Notes under the pieces: model-generated | Database searches by the model: none | Seen by the model: only the letters and a program-made list of their open reading frames with translations | Told to the model about the DNA's origin: nothing | Assembly: GCA_013398055.1 (NCBI GenBank) | Contig: VZRS01009654.1 | Span: 749,155-813,154 of the forward strand | DNA length: 64,000 bases | Direction of reading: 5' to 3' | From: Ifrita kowaldi | Lineage: Eukaryota > Chordata > Aves > Passeriformes > Cinclosomatidae | Program-made: the position numbers and the translations under genes | Shown: piece after piece, positions 12,831 to 26,230 of the stretch | How positions within the stretch are numbered: the stretch's first letter is position 1 | Layout of the letters: the number at the start of each line of letters is the position of its first letter

Positions 12831-15800
12831 AAAAGCAAACTACAATTGTTTCTGTGCCTGTATTAGACTAAGAAGAGTGTGCATATTTGTGTGTGTATGT
12901 TTGTGCTGGCTTAAGGACTTGTGCATGTTCATAAGAACAAGTGAACACGTAGCAAGACACTGAGGGGCCATCACACATCTGCGTATGAGCGCTTGAAACT
13001 GCGTCAGAAGCAGTGTGTGCTTCTGTGGGAGCAGGGGTGGGCAGGGCTGTGTGAGTGCTCATTCACTCTGAGTGCTCCCTGAGTGGTTTTGCCGCTGTGG
13101 GGAGTGTGGATCTGTACCAACAGCAGGGCAGAGGAGCAGTGCTGTGGGCACAAGCACCCAGGCGCACGGGAAGGGAGCAGGACAGCACGCGTGGCACTGC
13201 AGTGCCGGAGGGGGGATGCAGGAAGGCTTTTTCCCAACTGTTTATACAACATGGTTTGACTCAGCACAGAATTAACATGGTAAAGAAAAATCTAGAACTG
13301 CTCTTGCCAGCTACAAGCAGAGTGATCAGCATACACAGGATGTGGTAAGAGCTAAAGGCGACCTGTTATTAACTTCACTTTTATTTCAAGGGGGTTCACT
13401 TCTCTGTTCTGTTTCCCATTTGGGAAGTGAAACCTAAGATCATGGTACCATCATGAAAAAAACCAACTGGTCACAGCTCATTTGTTTTTGTGCTTTATTA
13501 TTATCTTTTAAAAGGTTACTTTGCTTTTCTTTCAATGGAATTTATTGAAATTGCCGGTAACACATGAAGTCCTCACTCTCTGTTTCTCTCCTGAGGAATT
13601 ATCTCATTTGCTCTCATTTGAAACTGTTGACTCTGAAGGGAGTGTTTACACCTCACAGTATGGTGCAACCCAGAGCAGAGGGAAAAACGCAGGTTCCTCC
13701 TAAGCACAGCCAGAGCCTGTGCACTGCTCACAAGGTGCTTTGTAAACATTTATTCATTCTTGTACACACGCTCCCTTCCCTCCCCCATCAGGTGAGGAAA
13801 TATTATTGTCACCATTTCACAGATGGAAGAAGTGAATGCAGATAGGTCTGGTGACTCACCCGTAACCGCTGAGGCTGGTTTAGAGCTGAGGCGTTAAGCT
13901 CCCAGCCACCTAATTTAACCCAGCAGGTCACGTTCCCACCCAGGCCTGACAATATAAGTAATGCCAGCTCCATCTACCTGCCACCCACTTGTCCTGTGAA
14001 GCAGTAACACTCATCTCCACGTTTGCAGAATGAGATCAGATTGCTGTGGCTTACTCCATGCAGTGTTGTCATCAGAGTGCGATATATCATTATGATATCA
14101 TGATGTTATTATGCCTGAAACTAATGCAAGGCCACGCACAGAACAGAGGTAGGCAGTTGAAAATCAGCAACCATGTGCTCCTCCACCACATCACACACAC
14201 ACACCCTGTACCAGGGTGTTGGTTGATTCCACCACACTGCAAGGATCTGCAAACAATATGTGTGCTGGGCAGGGTCTCCCCACCTTCTCTTTTGGGGCCT
14301 GGATTAATTTCTGTGCATACAGTCCTGGTGCAAATGTCTGAGGGAGGAAAGATGGCTCCATGAGGAGATGGAAGGAAAATGTTTGCCTCTCAAGTGGAAA
14401 TGGCTCTCAAAGCACATGGTCAGGAGATAAAGATCATGGCCCCAGTTCTTTGTGAGGGTAGTTGTTTTTAAGTGCTGAGCACTTACTGGAAACTAAGCCT
14501 CCTAAAACTGGTTCACTACAAGCATTGGGAAACAGAGCCTTCAGTGTCTCATCTCAGCTGAACATCCAGGGCCACGTTGCCACTGCTGTTTGCTTTTGCT
14601 TTGCTATTTAAAATCCTCACCTATGTTGTTACCCTCTCCCACACAGAATCAAGAACAACAATAATAAAAAAACCAGCACCTTATCATCTTCCTTTGCTTT
14701 TCGCACTGTTTACACGGGGCATGATTTCACTCATGCCCAGCTCATTGCAGACGACTCAGATTAGTCAGTTCCACTTTCTGAGACTGGCTGGTCTGGCTGG
14801 CTGGCTCGGGCCCCACAGGTTACTGCTGCACCCAGCTTCATGCTACTGAAGGGGAAGTCAGCTTTCCCTACATGAATATTAACTTACGTTTTAAAATAAA
14901 ACACTTGGTATTTTCATCTTTGGAATATAACCTTTGCAATAGGTCATTCCAATGAATCTGGTGTTGCTTTTTGCCTTGTCACACGCAAAACTTGTTTCCA
15001 TTGCCATGATGAAGTTTGCAGAAAGGTCCATCTTGATTTCTGTGGGCTTTGGACCTGTCTTTCAGGGACTGGTACTGTACCTTTTGAGAGCAATAGCAAA
15101 ACGTCCACAAATTTCAAGATGTGAGAGATGAAGGGTCTCAAAAGTACTTGGGAGTGGGGAGGGAATGCATTTGAGTGCCAGGACTGTTCAGTGGCCTCTC
15201 TACATCTCTTTCAACCATCATATGTGGGTTCGAGGTGCACTGGGACTTTGTAGGGAAATGGGTGAGTCTTGAGCATCTAGAAGGAAGATGGGCAGTTCTT
15301 CTTCTGGCCCTCCTTTAGGAACTAAGTGCCACCCATACTGTGCCAGGGACATGAGCTGCAGAGGGTCAGGACAACACCTTTCTGGGCTGTTGTCTCTGGA
15401 GCTGAGGTTCCTTTTCCTGTCTGAGGGTTAAATGTGAGTTTTCCTCTGAGGGCAGAGCAGCCAGTGGCAGGAGAGCTTGGGCTGGCATGTGGAAGAGCCT
15501 CAAGTCAGCACCGTTCATCCACAGAAACAGAAGATCCATTGTTGTTGAACTGGCAGAAAGTTAATCTCTTAGTTAAAATATTACTGGGCTCTACTTGCTC
15601 TTATCCTTCCACAGTGCAAGGGGCGAGGGGCTCAGTAGGTCAGCTGGCTAGTACCTGACAGCAACTGCAGGGACCCAGTCAAGGCCCAGAGTGTGACCTG
15701 TGCCTCCTTAGTTAGATCCTTTTCCACAGTTCATATAGTTCTTTTATAGCCCCTGTGCACGCTTCAGTGTGTTTTGTGCTAAACAGAACAAAGAACCCTG

Positions 15801-18800
15801 CAGAGAAGAAAGCCCAGGCCAAAGCTAGGTATGGTTGGCACATCAGCTGTCCTGCAGTAACAGAGTATGCAGCATGCTCAGCAGGGCGGCCTCAGCACCA
15901 CTGGCTGCGAAAGGAAACTCCAGTCCTTAGAACAGTGCAAAACACAGTGCCTAAATTTCAGGGGTCCCCAATAGGGAAGGCAGCTGTGCCAGCTGTGAGA
16001 GACAAATAAAATGACTTGTTGAGGAGTCACAAATTCAGGGCAAACATCCAGGTAATACCCCACTTTCTTCTAAGTGGCATAAGTCAACACCCAGTGGCAC
16101 AAGTAATCAGAGCCCTGAGCAGCACGGGGCTCGTTTGCTGCTGGTGTTGCTGCTGTGCCTACCTCAGACACAGACCCCTGCTTCCAGACCTAAGCCACCA
16201 AGACAGCAAGTTACAGTTTTGCTGGCCAAAATTTTTCTAAATGGGAACGGGGAGCAATCCTCACTATCTCTTGCAGGTTCCAGCTCAGCAATGTGTGCTA
16301 CACCCATTCATCTAAATGCAGAATTAGTTCCGAAACTAATGATAAGGCTTTAAATGCCATCACACAGCTAATTTATTTCCCCACTGTCCCAAAGTGCTTC
16401 CCAGGTGCTGAAAAGCTTAGCTGCCAAAATCTCCATGGCCTTTGTTGTCAACCTCAGCAAGACAGCTCTGCATTGCACCATCTTTCCTATTCATGTTGGG
16501 TTTCAGCCCTTAATGCGCCAAGCCTCAGAGCCCCCAGCAGTGGGGTGGGGGGGACCTGCTCTTCTCTTGACACAGCCAAGGAGAAGCAAATTCTCCCTGT
16601 TCACAGAGAAAGTGGGTGCTGGAGCACCACCATCAGCTACTGCCTCCTGTCTTTCATGCGTGTCTTCCCTCCTCAGAGCAATGTGCTGTACCTTCATGTC
16701 AGTGGAGTTGCACAAATGAGAGCTAGGTGTGATATCACACACAACACACTGGCTGTGCTGAAGGCACAAGGTCATCCCACCCTTGGGAAGGGGAGGGAGG
16801 ACACGGGTGTATATACACACACAGGAGCACACCTTGGTGGCTGTCTGTAAACACGTGTACCCACAGAGTTTCCATTTGGAGATGTGCTCCATGTGGCACG
16901 TATCTGTTCAGGCAGAAAAACATCACTGCCCCAGTTCTGGCAGCAGAATCCTTTTTTGCTTTTTCTTGCTTGGGTTCTGGAGTTACTTCTGGTTTACAAA
17001 AATATCACCACAGGGCAGCCTTCCTGATAGGTGGAATAGTTTCCCCTTGAGAAGAAGCTGGTGGAAATCCCCTCTCCTGAGACATTTTTAACTTTGCCAG
17101 AGAACGACAATGGGAGTGACTGCTTTAACTAGTGAGCTGACTGGGATGAGCTAATGGGTTTTTCCATATCTGGTGTTTAGTTCCAGGGATTTCCATGAAT
17201 TGCTGTCAGGACAGAAGAAGGCAACAGATTGCAACTGTGGGATCTGCTGTTTCAGCTCCACTGACACGTCATTCCCCCAGGACACCCAGTGACCTGGTTA
17301 ATCTAGTTCTTTGCTTCTGACTTCTCGTAAATGATTTATCAACTGGCGTGGATCCCTGTTTGCTTAAGGAGGCGTGTGATGACCTCTAGCAGACCGGCTG
17401 CACTGAGCTACAGCCCACATTTGGCACCCAGCTGCTGGTCCCAGCTCGTGACCCTTGGCACAGGGAGCAGGAGGACAGGGCTCCAGCAGAGCCCAATGGC
17501 AAGGACTCCTGCAGGGAACTGTGGGTGGTGTTTACAGGGTTTTGTGGAGAGCCCCGGTGACTAAGCTGTCAGCTTGTCAGCAAAGGCGCTTGCAGGCCTG
17601 TCTTGGCCTGCCCTGCCCCCCACGGTGTGTAGGTCCTGGCAGGGAGGCTGGCTGTGTTTGCTGTGTACAGACTGCAGGGTGCAAATCCTGGGAAGCATCA
17701 GCTGCACCAGCACCAGCCTTCGGCTCCATATACTCTAGAGAAAAAATAACATGGATGTCTACCACCTTGTCCATCCTCAATGATGAGACCGGTGTCCGAA
17801 CCAGATGCAGCTCTGGAGATCTTCGTCATGCACAGCATAGGTCAGTACCTGTGTCACCACACACAAAACACTACACTACACTACAGAAGATAGTACAGAT
17901 CTAAACTCAGTGCTTAAGCTAGGGAGATGAAGGACGATCCTGCTAGCCTTACATCCTGCCTTTGTAGGTGAGGCTAGAATGTGGAAAGAGATCAGATACC
18001 ACAAATCAGGCACCCCCCTAAATACTGTCTATGGGCAACTCCCTGCCTTTCCTCCAGGCCAGTTATTGCTGCTTCCTGCTCTGATTGTTTCAAATCTGGT
18101 TATCTTGAGTTATGCCTGTTCTGGCAAATATGGTGCAGCAGAGGGGAGGTCCTGTTCTCATCAATGCTGTATGCATGCCACAGATCACAGAGATTGGCAT
18201 GGGAGGAACAGCTCAGATGAGCTGCTTGAGGCAGGTATTGGGAAGCTTGCAACAGAGCTGTGTAATGTTTAGAAATATAAAACTGCTTAACAAAAGCTTT
18301 GTTGTGGAAGATACAGGACCATACTGAATTTTCAGATGGCTGGAGGCTGTTTTGCAGGGGCAGCACCCAGCAGAAAGAGAAGCTGGGGAAGCCTACTCCA
18401 GCACCAGCCCGGACAGCCCGCTCCCAAGAGGCACAGTGTCACACCACCCTAGGGCCACACATCATCAGGGAGGGCTGGCTCAGGCTGCGGCAAGGAACCT
18501 GCAGCCACATGTTGGCAAAAGCATGGGGTGTGTTTTCTTCTCACACAGGGGTGGATCTGGAACAGCTTTCAGCTTCCTGGAACTTGAGAAGTGGGGTTTT
18601 TTTTTTGTTTATAGCCCAAGAGGATGGAGGCTGCAGCTCCTGTTCCCTATTTTTGGTGGCACACCACTAGCTTCCTCGCCTTGCGCCTCAACAGGAACCT
18701 CTGTGTTCACGCATGACAGGCTCCCACTACACCTTGTAAAGCACCCCAGCATGACAGAAGGACAGACGGCTGGTGGGATGTGTGAGGGCTGTTCCACCTC

Positions 18801-21800
18801 ACCAGGAGCAGTCATAGCTACCCTGTGATTCAAAACACAAAACCACGTCCCCAAAAACGTATTCACTCTCGGCTGAGCCTACATGCCCTATGATAATCCC
18901 AGTCAGAGAGCAGAGAGATAGGAGAAGGAAAGAAAGGAAGGCTAGCAAATTATCCCAAATTATATTTCCAACCTTTAAATATGAATGGAGGTACTGTAAG
19001 TATAACCTTCAGTGTGAATTCCCAAGTGTTGATAGATATTTATATGGATAACTGAGGGTTCAGTCTTAGTTTCAAGCCCAAACTCACTCTTCATACACAG
19101 CTTCCATACACAGACTTACTCTCCAAATAGCAGAGAAGATCCTGATCCATGTAGAAATTATGTCCTTACCAGCAGCACAAGTACTCCAGGCTCAAATGTC
19201 TTGGCTTTGCAAACTCAAACAGGTTTGCTAGGACAGCACAGATGTAGAGAGATGCAAGTGCAAACTCCCCTAAAGCATTCCCCTGTCCCTAGGGCAGTGA
19301 AAAAAGAGCTGAGTTTTCTCATTGAACTCTTTTGTTGCAATGGCACATTAAAAAGAGCACCCAGTCTTTGGCAGGGCTGGGATTGGAACCTGCTTCCTCT
19401 CATCTCCAGTCTCCCAGACTGAGGGAAAGATTGCTTCCAGGTGCCTGGCCTTGTTCTAGTCTTGGCAACGTAAGGCCATTTTCTGGTCCATTCTCTGTCT
19501 ATTCCAAAGCAGTCTTATTTTGCACTTCTTGACTACAACCAAATCATTTTATTGAGCTGTTCTGGTATTGCTGTGCTAAAACCACCCACCTGGCAGAGCA
19601 GTTCAGTGCAAGACAGAGAGAAGTCATATACCTGTCAGTTGGGTCTTACCATAAGAGATCCTACCAGGATGCTCCAGCCAAGGTTACAGCTACCTGCCAT
19701 GTAGTCAAGGCATCCTCCTTCACCACCACTGTCCTGGGAAGACTGGCTCAGAGTTAAGAGGCAGCTGATCCCAGTGTCTTATCCAGGTCCATTGCTGATG
19801 AGGCTCACATTAAATCTACTGGCAAGATTTAACAAAACTGCATACAGAAGGGAACAGTTATGGATGAATAGAAGTTAAGGGAAAAATAACCTGCTTTTCT
19901 TGGACCTGGTCCAGTATTCACTAAAGGGATTTCCATGAGCATTAGTAGAATTCAAATCAGACCATAAATTTCTTGCAAATTTTCTTTTGCTTTATTAAAG
20001 CAGAAAAATCCCCCAAACGACCAAACTAAAAAACCATCTTAAAAGTTGTTTCCCCTTTTTCTTACATATTTATTCTCCTTTATGCTTCTTCTTGGCACTG
20101 GGTAAAGTATATCCACTCTGACAAACCTGTGATCCGAGAACTTCCCATAACATGAGAAATGCATTCCTGAGCCCCTCAGCTTTGTTGGCCCTGGAGAACA
20201 ACTGCCTCAGCCCTGCTAACTTCCAGGCCCGTCACTTGTACCAGGCACCGGCACACGAGAATTACACACCAAGAGGACATTCTTCCTATCTTATTATCAC
20301 CTTCCCAAACTATCAATTAAAAAATGTCACATTTCTGTACCCTGTGGATGTCATCTGCCTTGTTTGCACACTTTGTTCTTGCAGGGTTTTGACACACACT
20401 TCCCATGAATCATCTGAGGAGTAGTGTTGCTAGTAGGTATCAAGGCAGTTGAAGATGCTGTCGTAGTGTCTAATTGGATTTCAAAAGGGCATTGCTCCTG
20501 CTGCCTTTTGATGTCAGTGTAGGTCGGGCATGTATACGCCAGTCCCCATCTCCAGGTACTGAACACCTTTCAAGTCTGGGTAACAGTCTCAGTCCCCTTT
20601 TAGAATACAGCACTTAGCTCTCAGGGTGTTGTGAGGATGCAAGAAGTGATCATTATGAGTTTTCAGGAAATACAGAAATGGGGTATTTCCAAGTAAGTTA
20701 ACTAAGTAACTTTTAATCAGAAAGACAATTTAGTAACATTTTCTGCCAATAGCCAGCTTTGTAGATTCCCATGATTCCCACTACTAACATCTCCAATAAG
20801 GAAATATTTATGACCCTTCTCCTTCAAAAAGCTGGTTTTTATCTCATCTGAAATAGAGAGAGCATGAAGATATGTGTCAGTGTTAGTGATGTTAACTCTC
20901 CCTTTTTGTCCCCATGCTTCAAAAAGAAGAGAAACATGCAAACCTTAAAATGGAATCCCAGAGAGTCACAGCGGCTGTGAGCCATTAAATTCTTGGCTGT
21001 AGCTTTTTATTGAAACAATTAAAGCAATTTACTGCACAGGTAGCTTTGGCTAAGTGGGGTTTAGGTTCTTGTTAGGTTCACAGCCCTATATCCCCAGAGG
21101 TCAAGTACAATGTGCTGAGGAGACTCTGGCTTTCCCCCCAGGAGAGCTACCAGTGCATCAGGCAGAGCACAAACCAAGAGTGTGCAAGTGTGAGGCCTAA
21201 TGGAGCTGCTATTGCTCTTATTTCCAGAGAGAAAAAAACCAAATGAGTTTGTTTGCAATGCAGTCTTGAGTGCCCGTAGGTTTGGGTCTGAAGTAAGGAG
21301 TGTGAGGCCTGTGTTTATGCCCCATTTTTGAAAGGAAGGCGTTTCTGCCTCTCAGCATCTTGGGGGAAGCAATAGGGCTGCCATCTAGGGGCCAAAGTGA
21401 CCTTCCAGCACATTCCCTTGGACAGCAATGCACTGGCCGTGACCTGCTCTCCTCACTACCTACATATAAAGGATTTCTCATTTCTAAATAAAATTGCCAT
21501 ACTACAAAGCATTTCTCCATCCACATCTCTCATTCAAGAATTGCTTATGCTACCTTAATCAATCCAGCTTAAGAATAGCCTATATAGATAATGGATGCAT
21601 CTGCCACAGGGATGAAGAACAGTATGAAATATGAGATACAAAACAGAGTCTTGCAGAAATACTTGACAGGCTCTGAGAAGCTCTAGGTTTCTTGGAGTGG
21701 TGTTAAATGTGTGGTATTGGAAGATTATTAGCAGGAAGACTCAAGCATGGGACAGGGTTTGTGCTGCCTACTAGGCACATCAAGCTCTATAGCCAGAGTA

Positions 21801-24800
21801 AGCATGATTTTCATCTGCTCATCCCATTGCTACTCCTCACTACTGCCAGGCTTTGGAAGAGTTTGTTCTGGACATGGCCCAGAACTATATCTGGTTTGGC
21901 TCAGAATGTGCTTTTATCCCATCCCTACAGCGATCTCATTCCTCTCTGACAATAAGGTGTGGGCCAGGTCTGCTGAGACGAGCAGCAAGCTCTGGGTGTC
22001 TAGGCCTGGACACTGTCCTTCCCAACCTGTTCCTAAACTGAATACTGGAAGTCAAACTGATCTGAACCCCTGGCAACTGGAGCCAGTCAGTAATATGTTT
22101 TGGTGGTTACAGCGTGTTCAGAAAAGTCATATCTTAGCTGTTGCTTCTTTCCCATGGCTGCTCCTCTACTTTGCTGCCTCATCTTCTCTCTCATCTGGCT
22201 TAGGAATGGCCTCTCCCCCACGCATTTCCCTACAGCAGGCATAGGAGTCATTTAGTACTGACAAATGTTAAAGGGAAACAGGCAGAGGACTCTCATGGCA
22301 GCCTACTGCTCTCCAGAGTGCCCCATGCTAATTTGAGGTGTGTTAAACCCTGCCACCTCCACACATCTTGAGCATGCAGGGAGGTTGGAGGAGGAAGGTG
22401 AGGGTTGCAGGGCAGTGATACCCTGGTCTTGCAGCTGGAGAAGTTCAACCAAAGGCCCACACAAAGCACTTCAGTTTTGCTTGCACACTGCTTGCCCTGC
22501 ACCCTGCACCCTCCACATTGCAAAATCCCCCACTGATGTGACTAAGAGTCACGTTCTGCAGCCTCAGCATCAGTTTCCACCTCTCGCAGCCCTGAAATGG
22601 AGACAGGGATGTGTGATTCGCTTTCTCTTCTCCTTACCTAGGACTCTCTGACCATGGGTGATTTGTGTCCAAGGGGCTGGAGGGACCTTTCAGTCAATAC
22701 TGTTGTGTGAGTGGCTAAATAAATACAGATCTGAACCTCGCCAGCACTGCTTACATAAAGGAAAGAGGAAGCAGCCACTGACTCCAGCAAGCTCTAGCGA
22801 AGTTCTGCAAGAAGCTGCTAAAAATAGGACTGCCCCTACATTTCCATCCTGCCTTTGACACAGTCACAGCTTTCACATCCCATCGGCCTCGCCATTTCCT
22901 TGTGGCGGGCTTGCCTCATGCCCCAGCGTCACCGACAGCCCTTCCTGCCTGCGGACAGCCTCAGGAGCTTTGAAGTGCAGGCAGCTCCTTCCCACCCTGC
23001 TGCAAGCAAACACTTCCCCTGCCCTCTTTACCTGTCCCTCAAAGGAGAAGTGGGGCAAGTCCCAGTGACGGTCTCGCCCTAAGAGGACACTAAAAGTCCC
23101 AGAGATACTGAACAGCAGAAAAGCTTTCCACAGTGGAGTGTTTTCTCGGTAAATGAAATGGTGCAAAGTGTTTGTTTGAATACCCTGGGATAATATTCCC
23201 AAACACTACCTTTTTGACTTATTCTTGGAGGACTCGGAGCTGAAAATGACCTGAACCTGCTTCTTGGAGTAAAAAGGAAAACAAGTGAACCCAGGGTAGA
23301 GAGGATGGGATGTGAAGCCTCTGTGTGATGAGGCTCAGGTGTCCCCATCCCTGGAGCCAGGGAGGTGGCTGTTAGCCAGCCAGTGATGCTGTGTGCATGC
23401 TGGATGGTGGCACATGGAAGATGGAGGTGCATTGGCAACGTACTGAAGGAAGAGCAAGAGTGTTGCCAGTTCCTGAGAACTGAACTCTGAGTAGATGGCA
23501 TCACTGTTCAGCTGAGGAGAAAGCAACGAAGTCTGTGAAGCCAGATGAAACAGTGACTGTTGAAAATTACCTGTATTGTTTGCCCAAGGTTTTCCGAATC
23601 CTGGGGAAGTAACGCCCATGAGAATTTGGGCCAATAGGAAGATCATTAAGATTTCTGTCTTCCCTACTTTTCAATCCAGCAGGTACCAGAAAGGGCAAGG
23701 CAGCACATGCTGGACTCCTGAGAGACAAGTGGGATCAGGGAAGTCCAAGGCCAGAGCTTTGCCTTCCTCTCTGGACCACAGGATGATTAAGCATCTAACC
23801 ACCTTGCTGCCACGCTGCCGGAGCAGCGGTCCAGAAAGTCTGGGAGGTGATTCACTCCTCTGTGAGTTTGGAGTCTGGCTGTTCTGGCCTCAAGCTCTCA
23901 AGCAGAAGGATTGGGTCTTGAAACTTCACAGACCCTGATTCTGCTTCCAGGTATCAAGGGTGAACCAAGAAAGCCAGCTGAGTCCCCTTGAAATAAAAAG
24001 ACTGATGTTGAAGAAGGCCTGAATCCCTTCTCCGGGGGCATTGGATGTTGTCTTGGGGTAGCCTCCGTGGAGCCATGACTTTGGTAGAGGACTGGAGTGT
24101 GGAGAGGCTGCCTTGAGGAGTTGACTTGGTAAGGGCCAGAGGTGTCTGGGGTGCATGAGGGAAAGGCACACCCAGGGATAGAGCCCCCAGCCAGCCTGCA
24201 GGACAGCCTACAGGAGTAATAGCCCTGTTGTAGGCACTGGGTGGTAAAACAAAGCAGAAAACCATTCTGCTCAGAAGTCATACCTAGACAACAAGAAATT
24301 TTCTCCAGACCAAGCCAGAAGTTATTTCCAGAAGACTCTTTGTCACCAGACTCATTTGGAGGAGTGGCAATATTCAGTGTATGCCTAACACTGTCTAGAA
24401 ACAGGCCCTGGCAGAAGGGTGCAGCCCCAGATCTGGGCAGCTCCTGTGGGTACACGTGTGGGGGGAGGAGGAAGAGGATGGGGGTGGCGCCTTCCTCAGC
24501 AGACAGTTTTGTTTCTCAGTCTAGTGCAGAAGAGAACCATTTGTTAGCTCTCGCTCCTTCTAAGCCTTTGTAATCACTCTCCTCTCAAGACTAGCCTGTG
24601 TAGGTTTCCTGCGTGGCTGCAGTTTTTAATACCTGGATCTTAATTCAACCTCTCCATCTCCCTCCCTCACCCTGCCAGAGCTCACAAAGGTGGGCAGCTC
24701 CAGCCCTTGGTGAAGCTGTCAGTCTGTGTCGCTCAGAAGATGTTGTGGGGATCGGGGGATCTACCCTGGGACCACCACTGGGCTGGAGAAACAGGTCTGC

Positions 24801-25086
24801 AGCCCTTCAAAGCAATTCTCACGGTGGCCATCCTGACAAAGAGACTTCCAAGGGCTCGAGGAAGTGCCAGGGAGTCAAAATGATGGGACCCAGATTGTCT
24901 GCACACACAGACGTGGCTTCCAACGAACAGGTCCTTCAGGAGACTGCACATGGCTCACCTCCATGGTTGATTTTTGAGCCCCTCCGCGCCGCTCTCTCAC
25001 CTTTTCCTTCGGCTCCCACGGCGTTCTGAAAACCGCACGGGGGGCCAGGACAGAGTTCCCAGTGCTCAAGTCAGGGGTGTTGTGAT
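12831..25086. other. Intergenic DNA with no recognisable gene
   Basis: No coding exon can be supported. The ORFs are short or low-complexity and show no conserved domain. Minor simple repeats occur: a CA run near 14,192, a CACTA pentamer repeat at about 17,869-17,886, and a T run near 18,596-18,607. GC content rises in the last 120 bases before the assembly gap. Confidence 0.6.
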
Positions 25087-25879
25087 NNNNNNNNNNNNNN
25101 NNNNNNNNNNNNNNNNNNNNNNNNNNNNNNNNNNNNNNNNNNNNNNNNNNNNNNNNNNNNNNNNNNNNNNNNNNNNNNNNNNNNNNNNNNNNNNNNNNNN
25201 NNNNNNNNNNNNNNNNNNNNNNNNNNNNNNNNNNNNNNNNNNNNNNNNNNNNNNNNNNNNNNNNNNNNNNNNNNNNNNNNNNNNNNNNNNNNNNNNNNNN
25301 NNNNNNNNNNNNNNNNNNNNNNNNNNNNNNNNNNNNNNNNNNNNNNNNNNNNNNNNNNNNNNNNNNNNNNNNNNNNNNNNNNNNNNNNNNNNNNNNNNNN
25401 NNNNNNNNNNNNNNNNNNNNNNNNNNNNNNNNNNNNNNNNNNNNNNNNNNNNNNNNNNNNNNNNNNNNNNNNNNNNNNNNNNNNNNNNNNNNNNNNNNNN
25501 NNNNNNNNNNNNNNNNNNNNNNNNNNNNNNNNNNNNNNNNNNNNNNNNNNNNNNNNNNNNNNNNNNNNNNNNNNNNNNNNNNNNNNNNNNNNNNNNNNNN
25601 NNNNNNNNNNNNNNNNNNNNNNNNNNNNNNNNNNNNNNNNNNNNNNNNNNNNNNNNNNNNNNNNNNNNNNNNNNNNNNNNNNNNNNNNNNNNNNNNNNNN
25701 NNNNNNNNNNNNNNNNNNNNNNNNNNNNNNNNNNNNNNNNNNNNNNNNNNNNNNNNNNNNNNNNNNNNNNNNNNNNNNNNNNNNNNNNNNNNNNNNNNNN
25801 NNNNNNNNNNNNNNNNNNNNNNNNNNNNNNNNNNNNNNNNNNNNNNNNNNNNNNNNNNNNNNNNNNNNNNNNNNNNNNN
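25087..25879. other. Assembly gap (793 N)
   Basis: There is an uninterrupted run of 793 N. Both flanks are GC-rich, and the right flank begins with a G-rich track, so the missing sequence is probably a GC-rich island that sequenced poorly. Any ORF spanning the gap is an artefact. The left flank holds a good minus-strand donor (AAG then GTGAGAG, exon end at 25,001). The right flank holds a good plus-strand donor (ACC then GTAAGCAC, exon end near 26,219). Both point outward. Confidence 0.98.
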
Positions 25880-26230
25880 GGGGGAAGGTGTGGGTGTGGG
25901 TGTGTCTCGGGGGGGGGTTCCGCAAAGGCAAAGCTCTGGGTCACCGGCGCGATTTTGAGGCGACTGCGAGTTTCTAGAAAAGCGGTTTCCGTGAGGCGGT
26001 GCCACAGCGCCACCTGGCGGGCCGGGCGGCTCGGGCTCGTCTGTCCCGTGATCCGCCCCGTGGGAAGCAGTGATGGCACTTCCCGCTGGGATCGCGCCGC
26101 TGACGTGCCGGGCAAACCCCGCTGCCACCCAAACAGCACCGTCACGGTGAAGAGGCGCGTGGGCAGCTCCAGAGCCCAGCCAAGGCAGCCCTGGCTGCTA
26201 TGTCACACCACAACTTCACCGTAAGCACAC
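25880..26230. promoter_or_regulatory. CpG-rich flank of the gap, possible hidden promoter
   Basis: The segment is CpG-dense and starts with a G-run track at 25,880-25,918 that could form a G-quadruplex. It contains a strong CTCF-type motif and ends in AT-rich intergenic sequence. The composition is that of a CpG-island shore. I see no recognisable coding exon in either strand. Confidence 0.4.
26005..26020 (-). promoter_or_regulatory. CTCF site: Candidate CTCF binding site, minus orientation
   Basis: On the minus strand the sequence CCGCCAGGTGGCGCTG fits the CTCF core consensus at nearly every informative position, with A changed to a tolerated G at core position 3. It lies inside CpG-rich DNA, which is typical of CTCF sites. 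The site is recognised by motif only; occupancy is not shown. Confidence 0.5.

Noticed and set aside
24875..26224. Very long open frames (about 290-420 codons) on both strands
   Set aside because: They are open only because they cross 793 N bases; the real sequence on each side gives short, unrecognisable peptides.
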